35,022 nucleotides of DNA from Clostridiales bacterium (GTDB lineage Bacteria > Bacillota > Clostridia > Oscillospirales > Acutalibacteraceae). The notes beneath the pieces were generated by a model that saw only the letters and a program-made list of their open reading frames with translations, was not told the origin of the DNA and ran no database searches. Positions 1 to 7,610 of the stretch are shown piece by piece. Location of the stretch: assembly GCA_022799115.1 (NCBI GenBank), contig JAAWNT010000021.1:1-35022 (forward strand), written 5' to 3'. The first letter of the stretch is position 1; every line of letters starts with the position of its first letter. The translations under genes and the position numbers were made by a program.

Positions 1-7
1 TTTGTTC

Positions 8-17
8 GCTCCTTTCT
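8..17 (-). promoter_or_regulatory. Ribosome binding site of a gene starting beyond the left edge
   Basis: Read on the minus strand, this is AGAAAGGAGC followed by an 8-base spacer that runs exactly to the window edge. That is the normal distance to a start codon, so a minus-strand gene probably begins just outside the window. The gene itself is not visible and cannot be named. Confidence 0.4.
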
Positions 18-123
18 GAATGTGGTCTCGCCTACTTCATTCTATCAGAGCGCGCTTTCCTTGTCCTCTTTTATTTGCGAAACTTATTCTACCTTATCTC
101 CAGCAATGAAAGGAGCGGTTGCA

Positions 124-151
124 TTGACTTGAAATCTATTTAGAATATTAT
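124..151 (+). promoter_or_regulatory. Possible sigma-A promoter in the AT-rich stretch
   Basis: TTGACT (124-129) is separated by 16 bases from TATTAT (146-151). The match is fair, but such matches arise easily in AT-rich DNA. It would start RNA at about 158, almost on the start codon of the first small ORF, so it does not fit that ORF well and fits the second better. Confidence 0.2.
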
Positions 152-156
152 GAATC

Positions 157-318
157 ATGAGCGTAAAGATTAAAACTGGGACAAAATTAAAAAAATATTA
201 CATGATCGGAAGAATAAAAAACAGGGCCGGAACCAACAGGGAAATAGCAATTGCAAAAATCCTTGAAATGAACAAAGATAATTTTCTATTAAATCTTAGG
301 AAACCAAAGAGCGCATAG
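157..318 (+). CDS. Doubtful small ORF, 53 residues, unknown
   Basis: The reading frame encodes a lysine- and arginine-rich 53-residue peptide starting MSVKIKTGTKLKKYY. I recognise no family. No good ribosome binding site precedes the ATG, and the DNA is A-rich, which makes random lysine-rich frames common. It is listed because it lies in tandem, on the same strand, with a second small ORF that does have a strong ribosome binding site. It may be chance or the remains of a longer gene. Confidence 0.18.
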   Translation: MSVKIKTGTKLKKYYMIGRIKNRAGTNREIAIAKILEMNKDNFLLNLRKPKSA

Positions 319-341
319 GGGTGAGGAGGTGAAATCCTCAG

Positions 342-497
342 ATGTGTAGACACACGTACCTTATCCGCTTGACGGCATGCAAGATCAACCATGGATTATC
401 TACAGAGGCAGGTGGGCATAAGGACTATGATGCCACGCTAAAAAATTACATACGCTTGCCAATCCAAGATAAGATTGATGTAGTTGATTTAATTTAG
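342..497 (+). CDS. Possible small protein, 51 residues, unknown
   Basis: The frame encodes a 51-residue peptide beginning MCRHTYLIRLTACK and ending in an acidic, hydrophobic tail (DKIDVVDLI). I do not recognise it. Its support is the perfect anti-Shine-Dalgarno match AGGAGGTGA at 324-332, nine bases before the ATG. That site lies inside a small hairpin (GAGGA at 323-327 with TCCTC at 335-339), so translation could be masked. The DNA is AT-rich and unlike its surroundings. It could be a small gene, a leftover of a mobile element, or chance. Confidence 0.25.
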   Translation: MCRHTYLIRLTACKINHGLSTEAGGHKDYDATLKNYIRLPIQDKIDVVDLI

Positions 498-560
498 ACA
501 TTGACGTTAGTAATAGGATGTATTCGGTCAACTTTTACTTGCTTTTTCGTGGATTTGGAT

Positions 561-613
561 ATAAAAAGAAAACCTGCATGAATCACTGAAATTTCAGCAT
601 TCATGCAGGTTTT
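561..613 (-). terminator. Intrinsic terminator of the tRNA-Ser pair
   Basis: A 15-base-pair inverted repeat (569-583 with 599-613) surrounds a further CTGAAA/TTTCAG palindrome and is followed, on the minus strand, by TTTTCTTTTTAT. This is a very strong rho-independent terminator. Its stem begins one base inside the encoded CCA of the tRNA-Ser(GCU) gene, so the mature 3' end abuts the hairpin. Confidence 0.85.
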
Positions 614-702
614 GGCGGAGAAGAAGGGATTTGAACCCTTGCGCCAGTTGCCCGACCTACTCCCTTAGCAGGGGAGCCTCTTCACCACTTGAGTACTTCT
701 CC
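613..702 (-). tRNA. tRNA-Ser, anticodon GCU (codons AGC/AGU)
   Basis: The minus strand folds into a class II tRNA with a 7-base-pair acceptor stem (696-702 with 617-623), a long variable arm typical of serine tRNAs, and a TTCAAATC T-loop. The anticodon loop reads CTGCTAA, giving anticodon GCU. Discriminator G and an encoded CCA (613-615) complete the gene. It follows tRNA-Ser(UGA) by 43 bases and is probably cotranscribed with it. Confidence 0.95.
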
Positions 703-745
703 ATTTGGTGAATATTTTGTTTGTTGCATGTACCAAAAATAAAAG

Positions 746-834
746 TGGCGGAGGGGAAGAGATTCGAACTCTTGGTTCCTTGCGGAATCACTAGTTTTCA
801 AGACTAGCTCCTTAAACCACTCGGACACCCCTCC
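746..834 (-). tRNA. tRNA-Ser, anticodon UGA (codons UCA and others)
   Basis: On the minus strand a class II tRNA is complete: acceptor stem GGAGGGG with CCCCTCC, a long variable arm, T-loop TTCGAATC, and anticodon loop CTTGAAA flanked by the CTAGT/ACTAG stem, giving UGA. The CCA end is encoded at 746-748. It is the promoter-proximal gene of a two-gene serine tRNA unit. Confidence 0.95.
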
Positions 835-855
835 AAACAAGAAACTGCAAGAGTT

Positions 856-885
856 ATTCTAGCATACATTTGGGGAGGTTGTCAA
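856..885 (-). promoter_or_regulatory. Sigma-A promoter of the tRNA-Ser pair
   Basis: The minus strand reads TTGACA (880-885), an 18-base spacer, then TAGAAT (856-861), with TG one base upstream of the -10 (an extended -10). It sits 21 bases before the first tRNA, as expected for a stable-RNA promoter. Confidence 0.8.
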
Positions 886-1004
886 CCATTATTTTTGCAT
901 TTTTCACAGTAACACTGCTAAAATAAGTACAACCAACTCGCTGTGTTGCTTATTATACACGAAATAGGAAAACTTTGCAAGTAGTAATTGAAAAAAAGCT
1001 TCTC

Positions 1005-1034
1005 TTGACAAGGGGAGCGAGAATGTATTATAAT
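1005..1034 (+). promoter_or_regulatory. Sigma-A promoter of cysK
   Basis: A consensus TTGACA (1005-1010) and consensus TATAAT (1029-1034) are separated by 18 bases. The leader to the cysK start is only about 45 bases and holds no T-box or S-box sequence, so any control would act at this promoter rather than on the leader RNA. Confidence 0.85.
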
Positions 1035-1086
1035 TCCTAGTAAACCGATATAATTTGATAGAAATCAATCCATAGGAGGGATTACC

Positions 1087-2025
1087 ATGGCAACCATTAA
1101 GAAAAGCCTCACCGAGCTGATTGGAAACACGCCGTTGCTTGAGCTTGTCAACTTTGAGAAGACAACCGGTGCGCAAGCGGAAATTGTGGCTAAGCTGGAA
1201 TATTTTAATCCAGCCGGAAGCGTAAAAGACCGCGTCGCATACGCTATGATTGCGGATGCGGAGCAAAAGGGATTGTTAAGGCCCGACTCAGTGATTGTGG
1301 AGCCCACCAGTGGGAATACGGGGGTAGGTCTGGCTTTTGTAGGAGCGGCTAGAGGGTATAAGGTGATCCTCACTATGCCGGAAACCATGAGTAATGAGCG
1401 CAAAAGTCTGCTTCGGGCGCTGGGCGCCCAACTGGTGCTCACTCCCGGAGCCAAGGGGATGAAGGGAGCCATCGAGCGGGCGGAGCAGATCGCCGCTGAA
1501 ACGCCCCATTCTTTTATTCCACAGCAGTTTTGCAATCAATCGAATCCCAAGATCCATAGGGAAACGACAGCCCGGGAGATCTTGAGGGACACGGATGGCA
1601 AGGTGGATCTATTTGTCGCCGGAGTGGGTACCGGAGGCACCGTCACAGGTGTGGGTAGCGCTTTGAAGGAGAATCTGCCCAATGTCAAGGTGGTGGCTGT
1701 GGAGCCAAAAGACTCTCCAGTTCTGTCCGGCGGTCAACCGGGGCCTCACAAAATTCAGGGAATCGGCGCGGGATTCGTGCCAGAGATTTACGACAGCGCT
1801 GTGGTGGATGAAATCATCCAGGTGGACAGTGAAGACGCATTTGCAGCCTCCCGTCTGGCGGCAAAGCAGGAAGGACTGTTGGTGGGTATCTCGTCGGGTG
1901 CGGCGTTGCATGCAGCGCTCCAGCTTTCAAAACGACCGGAAAATCAGGGAAAGCGTATTGTAGTGTTGCTGCCTGATACCGGTGAGCGGTATCTCTCTAC
2001 CGCCTTGTATGATATCCAGGGATAA
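1087..2025 (+). CDS. cysK: Cysteine synthase (O-acetylserine sulfhydrylase)
   Basis: CysK makes L-cysteine from O-acetylserine and sulfide with pyridoxal phosphate, in the cytoplasm. The 312-residue product has the family length and landmarks: the PLP lysine in GSVKDR (Lys47), the substrate-binding TSGNTG loop at residues 74-79, the glycine-rich phosphate-binding [10 protein letters not shown] segment, and GISSGAA near the C-terminus. The ATG follows AGGAGGG by six bases. It stands alone between its own promoter and a terminator. No serine acetyltransferase gene lies beside it. The closest alternative is a cystathionine beta-synthase-like paralogue, but the protein lacks the extra C-terminal domain of that family. 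Confidence 0.95.
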   Translation: MATIKKSLTELIGNTPLLELVNFEKTTGAQAEIVAKLEYFNPAGSVKDRVAYAMIADAEQKGLLRPDSVIVEPTSGNTGVGLAFVGAARGYKVILTMPETMSNERKSLLRALGAQLVLTPGAKGMKGAIERAEQIAAETPHSFIPQQFCNQSNPKIHRETTAREILRDTDGKVDLFVAGVGTGGTVTGVGSALKENLPNVKVVAVEPKDSPVLSGGQPGPHKIQGIGAGFVPEIYDSAVVDEIIQVDSEDAFAASRLAAKQEGLLVGISSGAALHAALQLSKRPENQGKRIVVLLPDTGERYLSTALYDIQG

Positions 2026-2176
2026 TTGCTCTGCAATTTGCAGGGATCGGCGTAAAAGAATGAGCGTTCGCTTATAATATAAAAAAGAGGTAGCATGTGC
2101 CGGCAGGCCAAGAGAATGATTTTCTTAGGATAGCGCTTCTCATCACCCAGATTACCTTATATAGAAGAAAAACAGT

Positions 2177-2208
2177 AAACCGGCGGAAAACAAATTCTGC
2201 CGGTTTTT
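2177..2208 (+). terminator. Intrinsic terminator after cysK
   Basis: AAACCGGC (2177-2184) pairs with GCCGGTTT, extended inward by GAA/TTC around an AACAAA loop, and runs into six T residues. It ends the cysK transcript about 150 bases after the stop codon. Confidence 0.8.
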
Positions 2209-2367
2209 TGTATCTGAAACCCACATGTCCACATATTTCTTTCCTAGCTGATTGATAGTACAGACGGCTTTCTTTGGTAGAAGAAACCAAGTTTCCGGCA
2301 GATGATTGCACAGGAATGGCGCAAAAATCATAAAGTGTTAAAAGAGACTAGGAAAGGGGACTATACG

Positions 2368-3651
2368 GTGGAAATACATGTGGTACAAAGCGGTGAGACA
2401 ATTTGGAGCATCGCGCAGCAATATGGGGAATCGGCGCAGAGGATCATTCAACATAATGATGTAACAAATCCGCGCGGCCTTGTCCCTGGGCAGGCTTTAA
2501 TCATTCTTCATCCGGAAACCGTTTATACCGTGCGGTGGGGCGATACCCTGCGTTCCATCGCCCAGAGATACGGGGTTTCTGTGGTAGAGTTGCTGCAAAA
2601 TAATCCTGGAATTACGATTTCCTCTTCCTTATATCCGGGACAGACCATTGTAATCGCTTATCAAGGGGAAAAACGCAGGGAGATATCCGTTAATGGATAT
2701 GCCTATCCCTATATCAACCGAAACGTGTTACAGTGGGCGCTTCCATTTCTCACCGACCTTACGATATTCGGATATGGTTTTACTTTAAACGGCGATTTAA
2801 TTCCTATCGACGATCAACCTCTGATTAATCTGGCTTACCAGTATCAGGCCGCTCCCATTTTGTTGCTTTCCTCCATTACAGAGGATGGAAATTTCAGCGG
2901 GGAAAGGGCCAGCCGGTTGTTTCAGGATCAAGAACTGCAAAATAAGGTGATCGACAATGTGATTGATGTGATGGTAGAGAAAGGCTACATGGGTATCGAT
3001 GTGGACTTTGAGTATATTGAACCCCAGGACAGTCAAGCCTATGTGGACTTTTTGAAAAACGTAGTTGCCAAGATGCATGAGTTTGGATTTTCCGTCAATA
3101 CGGATTTGGCGCCCAAGACTTCGACCGGACAAAAAGGCTTGCTGTATGAATCTCATAACTATGCGGCGATCGGGGCGGTGAGCGACACCGTTTTGCTGAT
3201 GACATACGAGTGGGGATATACCTATGGCCCGCCCATGGCGGTTGCGCCTCTCAACCAGGTGGAGGATGTGGTTCGCTACGCGGTGACTCAAATCCCGCCG
3301 CAAAAGATTTATATGGGTATTCCAAACTATGGGTATGATTGGATTCTGCCCTACGAGCGGGGAATTACCAGAGCGACTACCATTGGAAATGCCTATGCGG
3401 TAGAAATTGCCGCTCGTAATCATGCGGAAATACAATTCGACGAAACCGCCCAATCCCCCCATTTTACCTATCAGGGGCCGGCGGGGAGAACCCATGTTGT
3501 TTGGTTTGAAGATGTACGCAGCATACAGGCGAAATACGATTTGATGGACCGCTACAGCCTTATGGGGGCGGGATATTGGAATATCATGCGTCCCTTTGCC
3601 CAGAATTGGGCTTTCTTAAGCGGCGCTTATCAAATTCGCAAACGGGTGTAA
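2368..3651 (+). CDS. LysM-LysM-GH18 spore peptidoglycan hydrolase (SleL/YaaH type)
   Basis: This 427-residue protein has two LysM domains (about residues 3-48 and 51-97) that bind peptidoglycan, then a glycoside hydrolase 18 domain (about 105-427). The catalytic DxDxE motif is DVDFE, with Glu215 as the general acid. In Bacillus, SleL/YaaH is a cortical-fragment-lytic N-acetylglucosaminidase of the spore coat, used during germination. There is no signal peptide, as usual for coat proteins. I chose the GTG at 2368 because AAAGGGGA lies seven bases upstream and the product then begins EIHVVQSGETIW, like SleL proteins; the frame is open to an ATG at 2302 with no clear binding site. It appears to stand alone. 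Confidence 0.88.
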   Translation: MEIHVVQSGETIWSIAQQYGESAQRIIQHNDVTNPRGLVPGQALIILHPETVYTVRWGDTLRSIAQRYGVSVVELLQNNPGITISSSLYPGQTIVIAYQGEKRREISVNGYAYPYINRNVLQWALPFLTDLTIFGYGFTLNGDLIPIDDQPLINLAYQYQAAPILLLSSITEDGNFSGERASRLFQDQELQNKVIDNVIDVMVEKGYMGIDVDFEYIEPQDSQAYVDFLKNVVAKMHEFGFSVNTDLAPKTSTGQKGLLYESHNYAAIGAVSDTVLLMTYEWGYTYGPPMAVAPLNQVEDVVRYAVTQIPPQKIYMGIPNYGYDWILPYERGITRATTIGNAYAVEIAARNHAEIQFDETAQSPHFTYQGPAGRTHVVWFEDVRSIQAKYDLMDRYSLMGAGYWNIMRPFAQNWAFLSGAYQIRKRV

Positions 3652-3729
3652 AGAGCCGCAGTTTCGGAGAAATCTGATCGTACAAAACGGGTAAACCGTG
3701 AGAAGATTGGTTTACATCCATTGCAGCAG

Positions 3730-3758
3730 TTGACAAAAAGCGGGATTTGTGCTAATTT
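3730..3758 (+). promoter_or_regulatory. Probable sigma-A promoter before thiS
   Basis: TTGACA (3730-3735) is followed, 17 bases on, by TAATTT (3753-3758). The -35 is perfect and the -10 is weak. RNA would start near 3765, only a few bases before a strong terminator-like hairpin. No other promoter is evident between that hairpin and thiS. Confidence 0.5.
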
Positions 3759-3769
3759 AATATTCAGCA

Positions 3770-3826
3770 GGATACAAATGGGGTACACCACCACGGGTGT
3801 AGCTTTATTTGTGTCCTCTTTTTTAT
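3770..3826 (+). terminator. Terminator or attenuator upstream of thiS
   Basis: A ten-pair outer stem (3770-3779 with 3807-3816, one G-U pair) encloses an inner stem TACACC/GGTGTA (3784-3789 with 3796-3801) and is followed by TCTTTTTTAT. It is a good rho-independent terminator. It may simply end the upstream hydrolase transcript, but it lies downstream of the only promoter I see for thiS, which makes it a possible attenuator. No TPP riboswitch core is present. Confidence 0.7.
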
Positions 3827-3864
3827 GCCCAACAGGGAGTTCTACAAGAAAGCGAGTGAGAAAA

Positions 3865-4059
3865 ATGAAGATAAACGGAACAGTGGTAACCTTGCAGGGG
3901 GAGATCACTCTGCTGGAATATTTGCAGCAATCCCAGTACGATTGTTTAAAAATCGCGGTGGAACGCAATGGGGAGATTGTGCCCAGGGCGGGCTATGCCA
4001 ATGTGGTTCTGCAACAGCAAGACGTTCTGGAAATTGTGAGGTTTGTGGGTGGAGGTTGA
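3865..4059 (+). CDS. thiS: Sulfur carrier protein ThiS
   Basis: ThiS is the small beta-grasp protein that carries sulfur, as a C-terminal thiocarboxylate, to thiazole synthase. The 64-residue product begins MKINGTVVTL, has the conserved ERNGEIVPR segment and ends RFVGGG, giving the essential C-terminal Gly-Gly. I chose the ATG at 3865 because it yields the usual ThiS length and N-terminus; the longer open frame from 3721 would run through the terminator hairpin. It is the first gene of the thiazole operon, and its end overlaps the start of thiF. Confidence 0.93.
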   Translation: MKINGTVVTLQGEITLLEYLQQSQYDCLKIAVERNGEIVPRAGYANVVLQQQDVLEIVRFVGGG

Positions 4060-4870
4060 CAAGGATTTGCGGATTACCGTCAATGGAAAAGAAAGAAAAG
4101 GGCCTTGGAACACCGCTTTTGCGGTACAGAAAGAGTTGGGCGAACGCTGCGACGTAATCATCGTCAATGGATATCAGATTGACCATGACTGTATTTTGCA
4201 GGAAGGCGATTGCCTCCATCTGATTCAAAAAGGCGTTATGCCGGAAAGAGATCAATTGGAAAGCATGATGGCGGCCAGACACACCCCCAAGGTACACGAG
4301 CGTGTGAAAAAGGGCCGGGTGGCGGTGGTTGGTCTGGGAGGGCTGGGTTCCCACATCGCTGTAATGCTGGCCCGTACGGGTGTGGGACATCTTCTGTTGC
4401 TGGATTTCGATGTGGTGGAGCCCAGTAATCTCAATCGTCAGAGCTACAGCGTCAGTCACTTGGGTCTCCCAAAAACGGAGGCGATGCAAAGACAAATCCA
4501 TGACATCAACCCTTATATCGAAGTTTCTGTGCGCAATACGCGGATAACGGAGGAGAACGCCTTGGAATTGCTCGCCGGATGGGATGTAATATGCGAAGCT
4601 TTGGATAACCCAAATGCAAAAGCAATGCTGGTCAATCGAGTGTTGACCGGTCTGCCTGACGTAAAAGTTGTGGCCGCGTCTGGTATGGCGGGATACGGCA
4701 GTTCCAATTCCATCCAAACCATACGAAAAATGAACCGTTTGTATGTGTGTGGAGACTCTGAAAGCGAAGCTAGGATGGGAATGGGGCTGATGGCGCCCCG
4801 TGTAGAGATTTGCGCGGGACATCAGGCCAACATGGCGCTGCGGCTGCTGATGGGGATTTCAGATGTATAA
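4049..4870 (+). CDS. thiF: ThiS adenylyltransferase ThiF with N-terminal ThiS-like domain
   Basis: ThiF activates the ThiS C-terminus by adenylation, an E1-like step before sulfur transfer. The 273-residue protein has two parts. Residues 1-65 form a beta-grasp, ThiS-like domain without a C-terminal Gly-Gly. Residues 85-273 are the E1-like domain, with the nucleotide-binding GLGGLG at 95-100 and the typical DxDxVExSNLNRQ stretch. The two CxxC zinc motifs of larger ThiF/MoeB proteins are absent. The GTG at 4049 was chosen because GTGAGG lies seven bases upstream; a TTG at 4043 is possible. It overlaps thiS by 11 bases, which suggests translational coupling. Confidence 0.9.
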   Translation: MEVDKDLRITVNGKERKGPWNTAFAVQKELGERCDVIIVNGYQIDHDCILQEGDCLHLIQKGVMPERDQLESMMAARHTPKVHERVKKGRVAVVGLGGLGSHIAVMLARTGVGHLLLLDFDVVEPSNLNRQSYSVSHLGLPKTEAMQRQIHDINPYIEVSVRNTRITEENALELLAGWDVICEALDNPNAKAMLVNRVLTGLPDVKVVAASGMAGYGSSNSIQTIRKMNRLYVCGDSESEARMGMGLMAPRVEICAGHQANMALRLLMGISDV

Positions 4871-4891
4871 ACTGAAAGGAGTATTATTAGT

Positions 4892-5665
4892 ATGAACGAT
4901 GCATTGATGATAGGCGGACGGGAATTTCAGTCGAGATTTATCCTGGGTTCAGGCAAATTTTCTTTGGAAATGACCAAACAGGTGGTGGAAAACGCCGGCG
5001 TGGAAATGGCCACGTTGGCGGTTCGCCGCGCGAATGTGGGAGGAGAGGAAAATATTCTTGACTATATGCCGGAGGGCGTCACTCTGCTCCCCAATACCTC
5101 CGGAGCCAGAAACGCCCAGGAGGCGGTTCGCATTGCCCGGCTGGCAAGAGAACTGGGATGCGGAGATTTTGTAAAGCTGGAAGTGATTCACGAGTCCAAG
5201 TATCTACTGCCGGATAATTATGAAACGGCAAAGGCCGTCGAGATTCTGGCCAAAGAGGGATTTATTGTAATGCCCTATATGTATCCCGATTTAAACGCCG
5301 CGCGCAGCATGGCGGACGCAGGTGCGGCGGCCATCATGCCTTTGGGTTCGCCCATAGGCAGCAATAAAGGACTGCTGACAAAAGATTTCATTAAAATGCT
5401 GGTGCAAGAAATTGACCTGCCAATCATTGTGGACGCCGGGATTGGCCGTCCATCCCAGGCGTGCGAAGCCATGGAAATGGGGGTTGACGCCGTCATGGCC
5501 AATACCGCCATTGCGACCGCTCGGGATGTGGCCCGGATGGCAAAGGCCTTTAAGCTTGCCATTGAAGCGGGACGAGCCGCATACCTGGCGGGATTGGGCC
5601 GGGTCCTGGAGAATCGGGCAGAGGCCAGCAGTCCGCTGACCGGATTTTTGCAGGAGGGAATATAG
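4892..5665 (+). CDS. thiG: Thiazole synthase ThiG
   Basis: ThiG condenses 1-deoxy-D-xylulose 5-phosphate, dehydroglycine and ThiS-borne sulfur into the thiazole phosphate of thiamine. The 257-residue product is full length for this TIM-barrel family. The Schiff-base lysine lies in VKLEVI (Lys95). Further landmarks are TLAVRR near residue 41, the phosphate-binding [11 protein letters not shown] segment, and [10 protein letters not shown]. It has a good AAGGAG site and follows thiF by 21 bases. Dehydroglycine would come from ThiH, encoded just downstream. Confidence 0.95.
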   Translation: MNDALMIGGREFQSRFILGSGKFSLEMTKQVVENAGVEMATLAVRRANVGGEENILDYMPEGVTLLPNTSGARNAQEAVRIARLARELGCGDFVKLEVIHESKYLLPDNYETAKAVEILAKEGFIVMPYMYPDLNAARSMADAGAAAIMPLGSPIGSNKGLLTKDFIKMLVQEIDLPIIVDAGIGRPSQACEAMEMGVDAVMANTAIATARDVARMAKAFKLAIEAGRAAYLAGLGRVLENRAEASSPLTGFLQEGI

Positions 5666-5771
5666 AAGGGACGGCGAACCCATAACAACCGCTCCTTGCC
5701 GCCGTTGCAATGGCCCCAAAATCGGCAGAGGGTTCATGATGCAGATCAAACAAGGGAACAGGAGAATCAGA

Positions 5772-6926
5772 ATGGTACAGGCAAAAACAGACCACATGAA
5801 ATATATGGAGGGCATGGAAGCGCTGGAGTCCCCCATACTGGATCAGGTGCTTCAGCAAATGGATCAATATGATTATCAGCGCTATACCGCAAATGATGTA
5901 CAGACGGCGCTAAAAAAGGAGGTTCGGGAGATCGAGGATTTCGCCGCCCTGCTGTCACCGGCGGCGTTCCCATACCTGGAGGAAATGGCCCATGTCGCCC
6001 GGCAGGAGACCAGAAGACAGTTCGGCACTTCGGTGAATCTGTTTACCCCTTTGTACATCGCCAACTACTGTGAGAATCACTGTGTTTATTGCGGGTTTCA
6101 CTGTCACAATAAAATTCACCGGGCTAGGTTGACCAGGGAGGAGATCGAGCGTGAGTTAAAGGCGATTGCAAAAACCGGGTTGCAGGAAATTTTACTGCTC
6201 ACCGGGGAATCTCGAACAATGTCCAGCGTGGAATATATCGGGGAAGCGGTAAAGATGGCCGCCCAATACTTCACCACGGTGGGCATTGAAATTTATCCTC
6301 TGAACACCGATGAATACGCCTATCTGCACCAGTGCGGGGCAGATTTTGTGTGCGTATACCAGGAAACCTATCAGCCCAAGCGGTATGAACAGCTGCACCT
6401 AAGCGGTCACAAACGGGTTTATCCATACCGGTTTCATGCCCAGGAAAGGGCGCTCAGAGGCGGAATGCGGGGGGTGGCCTTTGGCGCCCTGTTGGGATTG
6501 GGAGATTTCCGAAAGGATGCCTTTGCCACGGGGGTACACGCCTATTTGGTGCAAAAGGCTTACCCGCATGCGGAGATTTCCTTTTCTCCGCCTCGGTTAA
6601 GACCATATATCAATAATGAAAAAGAAAACCCAAACGATGTTCACGAGCCGCAGTTGCTACAGGTGATGCTCTCTTACCGCTTATTTCTGCCCTTTGCGGG
6701 GATTACCATTTCCACTCGGGAGCGAGCAGGGTTCCGCGACCATGTCATTGGCATGTGCGCCACAAAGATTTCCGCCGGCGTGAAGGTTGGTGTGGGCGGA
6801 CACGAACAGGAAGAGAAAGGGGATCAGCAGTTTGAAATCTCTGACCCCCGGAGCGTAGAGGAGGTCCATCAGGCCATCCGGTCGCAGGGACTTCAACCGG
6901 TTTACACCGACTATATCCGTGTGTGA
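5772..6926 (+). CDS. thiH: 2-iminoacetate synthase ThiH (radical SAM)
   Basis: ThiH cleaves tyrosine by radical SAM chemistry to give dehydroglycine (2-iminoacetate) and p-cresol, and supplies the former to ThiG. The cluster-binding CxxxCxxC is CENHCVYC at Cys100, Cys104 and Cys107. The 384-residue length and the C-terminal region fit the BATS-domain ThiH family. This enzyme is oxygen-sensitive and typical of anaerobes; aerobes often use ThiO instead. I chose the ATG at 5772, preceded by AGGAG at seven bases; an in-frame ATG at 5736 with GAGGG upstream would add 12 residues. About 100 bases separate it from thiG with no terminator. Confidence 0.93.
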   Translation: MVQAKTDHMKYMEGMEALESPILDQVLQQMDQYDYQRYTANDVQTALKKEVREIEDFAALLSPAAFPYLEEMAHVARQETRRQFGTSVNLFTPLYIANYCENHCVYCGFHCHNKIHRARLTREEIERELKAIAKTGLQEILLLTGESRTMSSVEYIGEAVKMAAQYFTTVGIEIYPLNTDEYAYLHQCGADFVCVYQETYQPKRYEQLHLSGHKRVYPYRFHAQERALRGGMRGVAFGALLGLGDFRKDAFATGVHAYLVQKAYPHAEISFSPPRLRPYINNEKENPNDVHEPQLLQVMLSYRLFLPFAGITISTRERAGFRDHVIGMCATKISAGVKVGVGGHEQEEKGDQQFEISDPRSVEEVHQAIRSQGLQPVYTDYIRV

Positions 6927-6933
6927 GGGCGCC

Positions 6934-7545
6934 ATGAAATTTTTGTGCGTAACCAACCGGAAGTTATGTCCCTACGATTTTATAGCCAGGATCCATACCA
7001 TTGCAAAGCAGCATCCTCATCGGATTCTTTTGCGTGAAAAAGACCTTGATGCATCTGCTTACCGAACGCTTGCGCAGCGCAGCGCGGAAATTTGCCGGCG
7101 GGAAGGAGCGGCCCTGGTGATACATTCTCAGCTAGCCGTAGCAAAAGAACTTGGAATTGAGAGGGTTCACCTGCCCTTTTCGGCATTTCTTTCCCAAAAG
7201 GAACAGATAAAAGGGATGAAAGAGGTGGGGGTTTCAGTCCATACCGTGGAAGAAGCGGTTGCTGCGCAGACTCTAGGCGCTCATTATTTAATTGCAGGGC
7301 ATATCTATGCCACCGATTGTAAAAAAGGGTTGCCGCCGAGAGGAATTTCCTTTTTAAAGGAGATTGTAAGCGCTGTAGATGTTCCGGTATTCCCGATAGG
7401 AGGGATCACGCCGGATTGTTTGAATGAGATCCAATCGTCCGGGGCCCAGGGATTTTGTATCATGTCTCCGCTTATGACCTGCGACAGTATAGAAAAATTG
7501 TTCCAAAGATACCGCGATTCCATGCTTTTCACGGAAATTCTTTGA
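6934..7545 (+). CDS. tenI: TenI/ThiE-family protein, probably thiazole tautomerase
   Basis: This 203-residue TIM-barrel protein belongs to the ThiE/TenI family. It looks closer to TenI, the thiazole tautomerase that aromatises the ThiG product, than to thiamine phosphate synthase. It has RVHLP where ThiE has GVHLGQxD, and it carries the TenI-like stretch GHIYATDCKKGLPPRG, in which His123 matches the catalytic His122 of the Bacillus enzyme. IGGITP near the C-terminus binds phosphate. The ATG at 6934 lies seven bases after the thiH stop, with GAGGG upstream; an in-frame GTG at 6919 is less likely. It is the last gene of the operon. ThiE activity cannot be excluded. Confidence 0.82.
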   Translation: MKFLCVTNRKLCPYDFIARIHTIAKQHPHRILLREKDLDASAYRTLAQRSAEICRREGAALVIHSQLAVAKELGIERVHLPFSAFLSQKEQIKGMKEVGVSVHTVEEAVAAQTLGAHYLIAGHIYATDCKKGLPPRGISFLKEIVSAVDVPVFPIGGITPDCLNEIQSSGAQGFCIMSPLMTCDSIEKLFQRYRDSMLFTEIL

Positions 7546-7575
7546 AAAATTTGAAATCTTTTCATATTTTGTCGG

Positions 7576-7604
7576 TTGTCAGAGTCACGCAACTATGCTA
7601 TAAT
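7576..7604 (+). promoter_or_regulatory. Sigma-A promoter of a candidate small RNA
   Basis: TTGTCA (7576-7581), a 17-base spacer and a perfect TATAAT (7599-7604) with TG one base upstream (extended -10) form one of the best promoters in the window. It starts 30 bases after the tenI stop and no gene follows before a strong terminator. Confidence 0.8.
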
Positions 7605-7610
7605 GTTTCT

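Larger units (their letters stand above)
1..612. other. Mostly non-coding AT-rich stretch left of the tRNA-Ser genes
   Basis: No recognisable gene occupies this stretch. From about 120 to 560 it is visibly richer in A and T than the rest of the window. It holds a possible plus-strand promoter (124-151), two small ORFs of doubtful status (157-318, 342-497), and the terminator of the tRNA-Ser genes at its right end. It lies beyond the 3' end of a tRNA gene, where integrating elements often insert. I see no integrase and no repeat of the tRNA 3' end, so a decayed element is only a guess. Confidence 0.4.

Noticed and set aside
300-360. Resemblance to a group II intron domain V (GAGGAGGTGAAATCCTC followed by ACGTACC)
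   Set aside because: The conserved AGC triad stem and the remaining domains are missing; it is more simply a ribosome binding site inside a short hairpin.
198-392. 64-codon minus-strand frame with a hydrophobic end
   Set aside because: No ribosome binding site; the hydrophobic tail is the complement of an A-rich stretch.
904-1266. 120-codon minus-strand frame between the tRNA genes and cysK
   Set aside because: It runs across the cysK promoter and start in the opposite direction and has no motif or binding site.
3652-3864. TPP riboswitch before thiS
   Set aside because: The CUGAGA and CCUGAUCUGGAUAAUGCCAGCG core sequences are not present on either strand.
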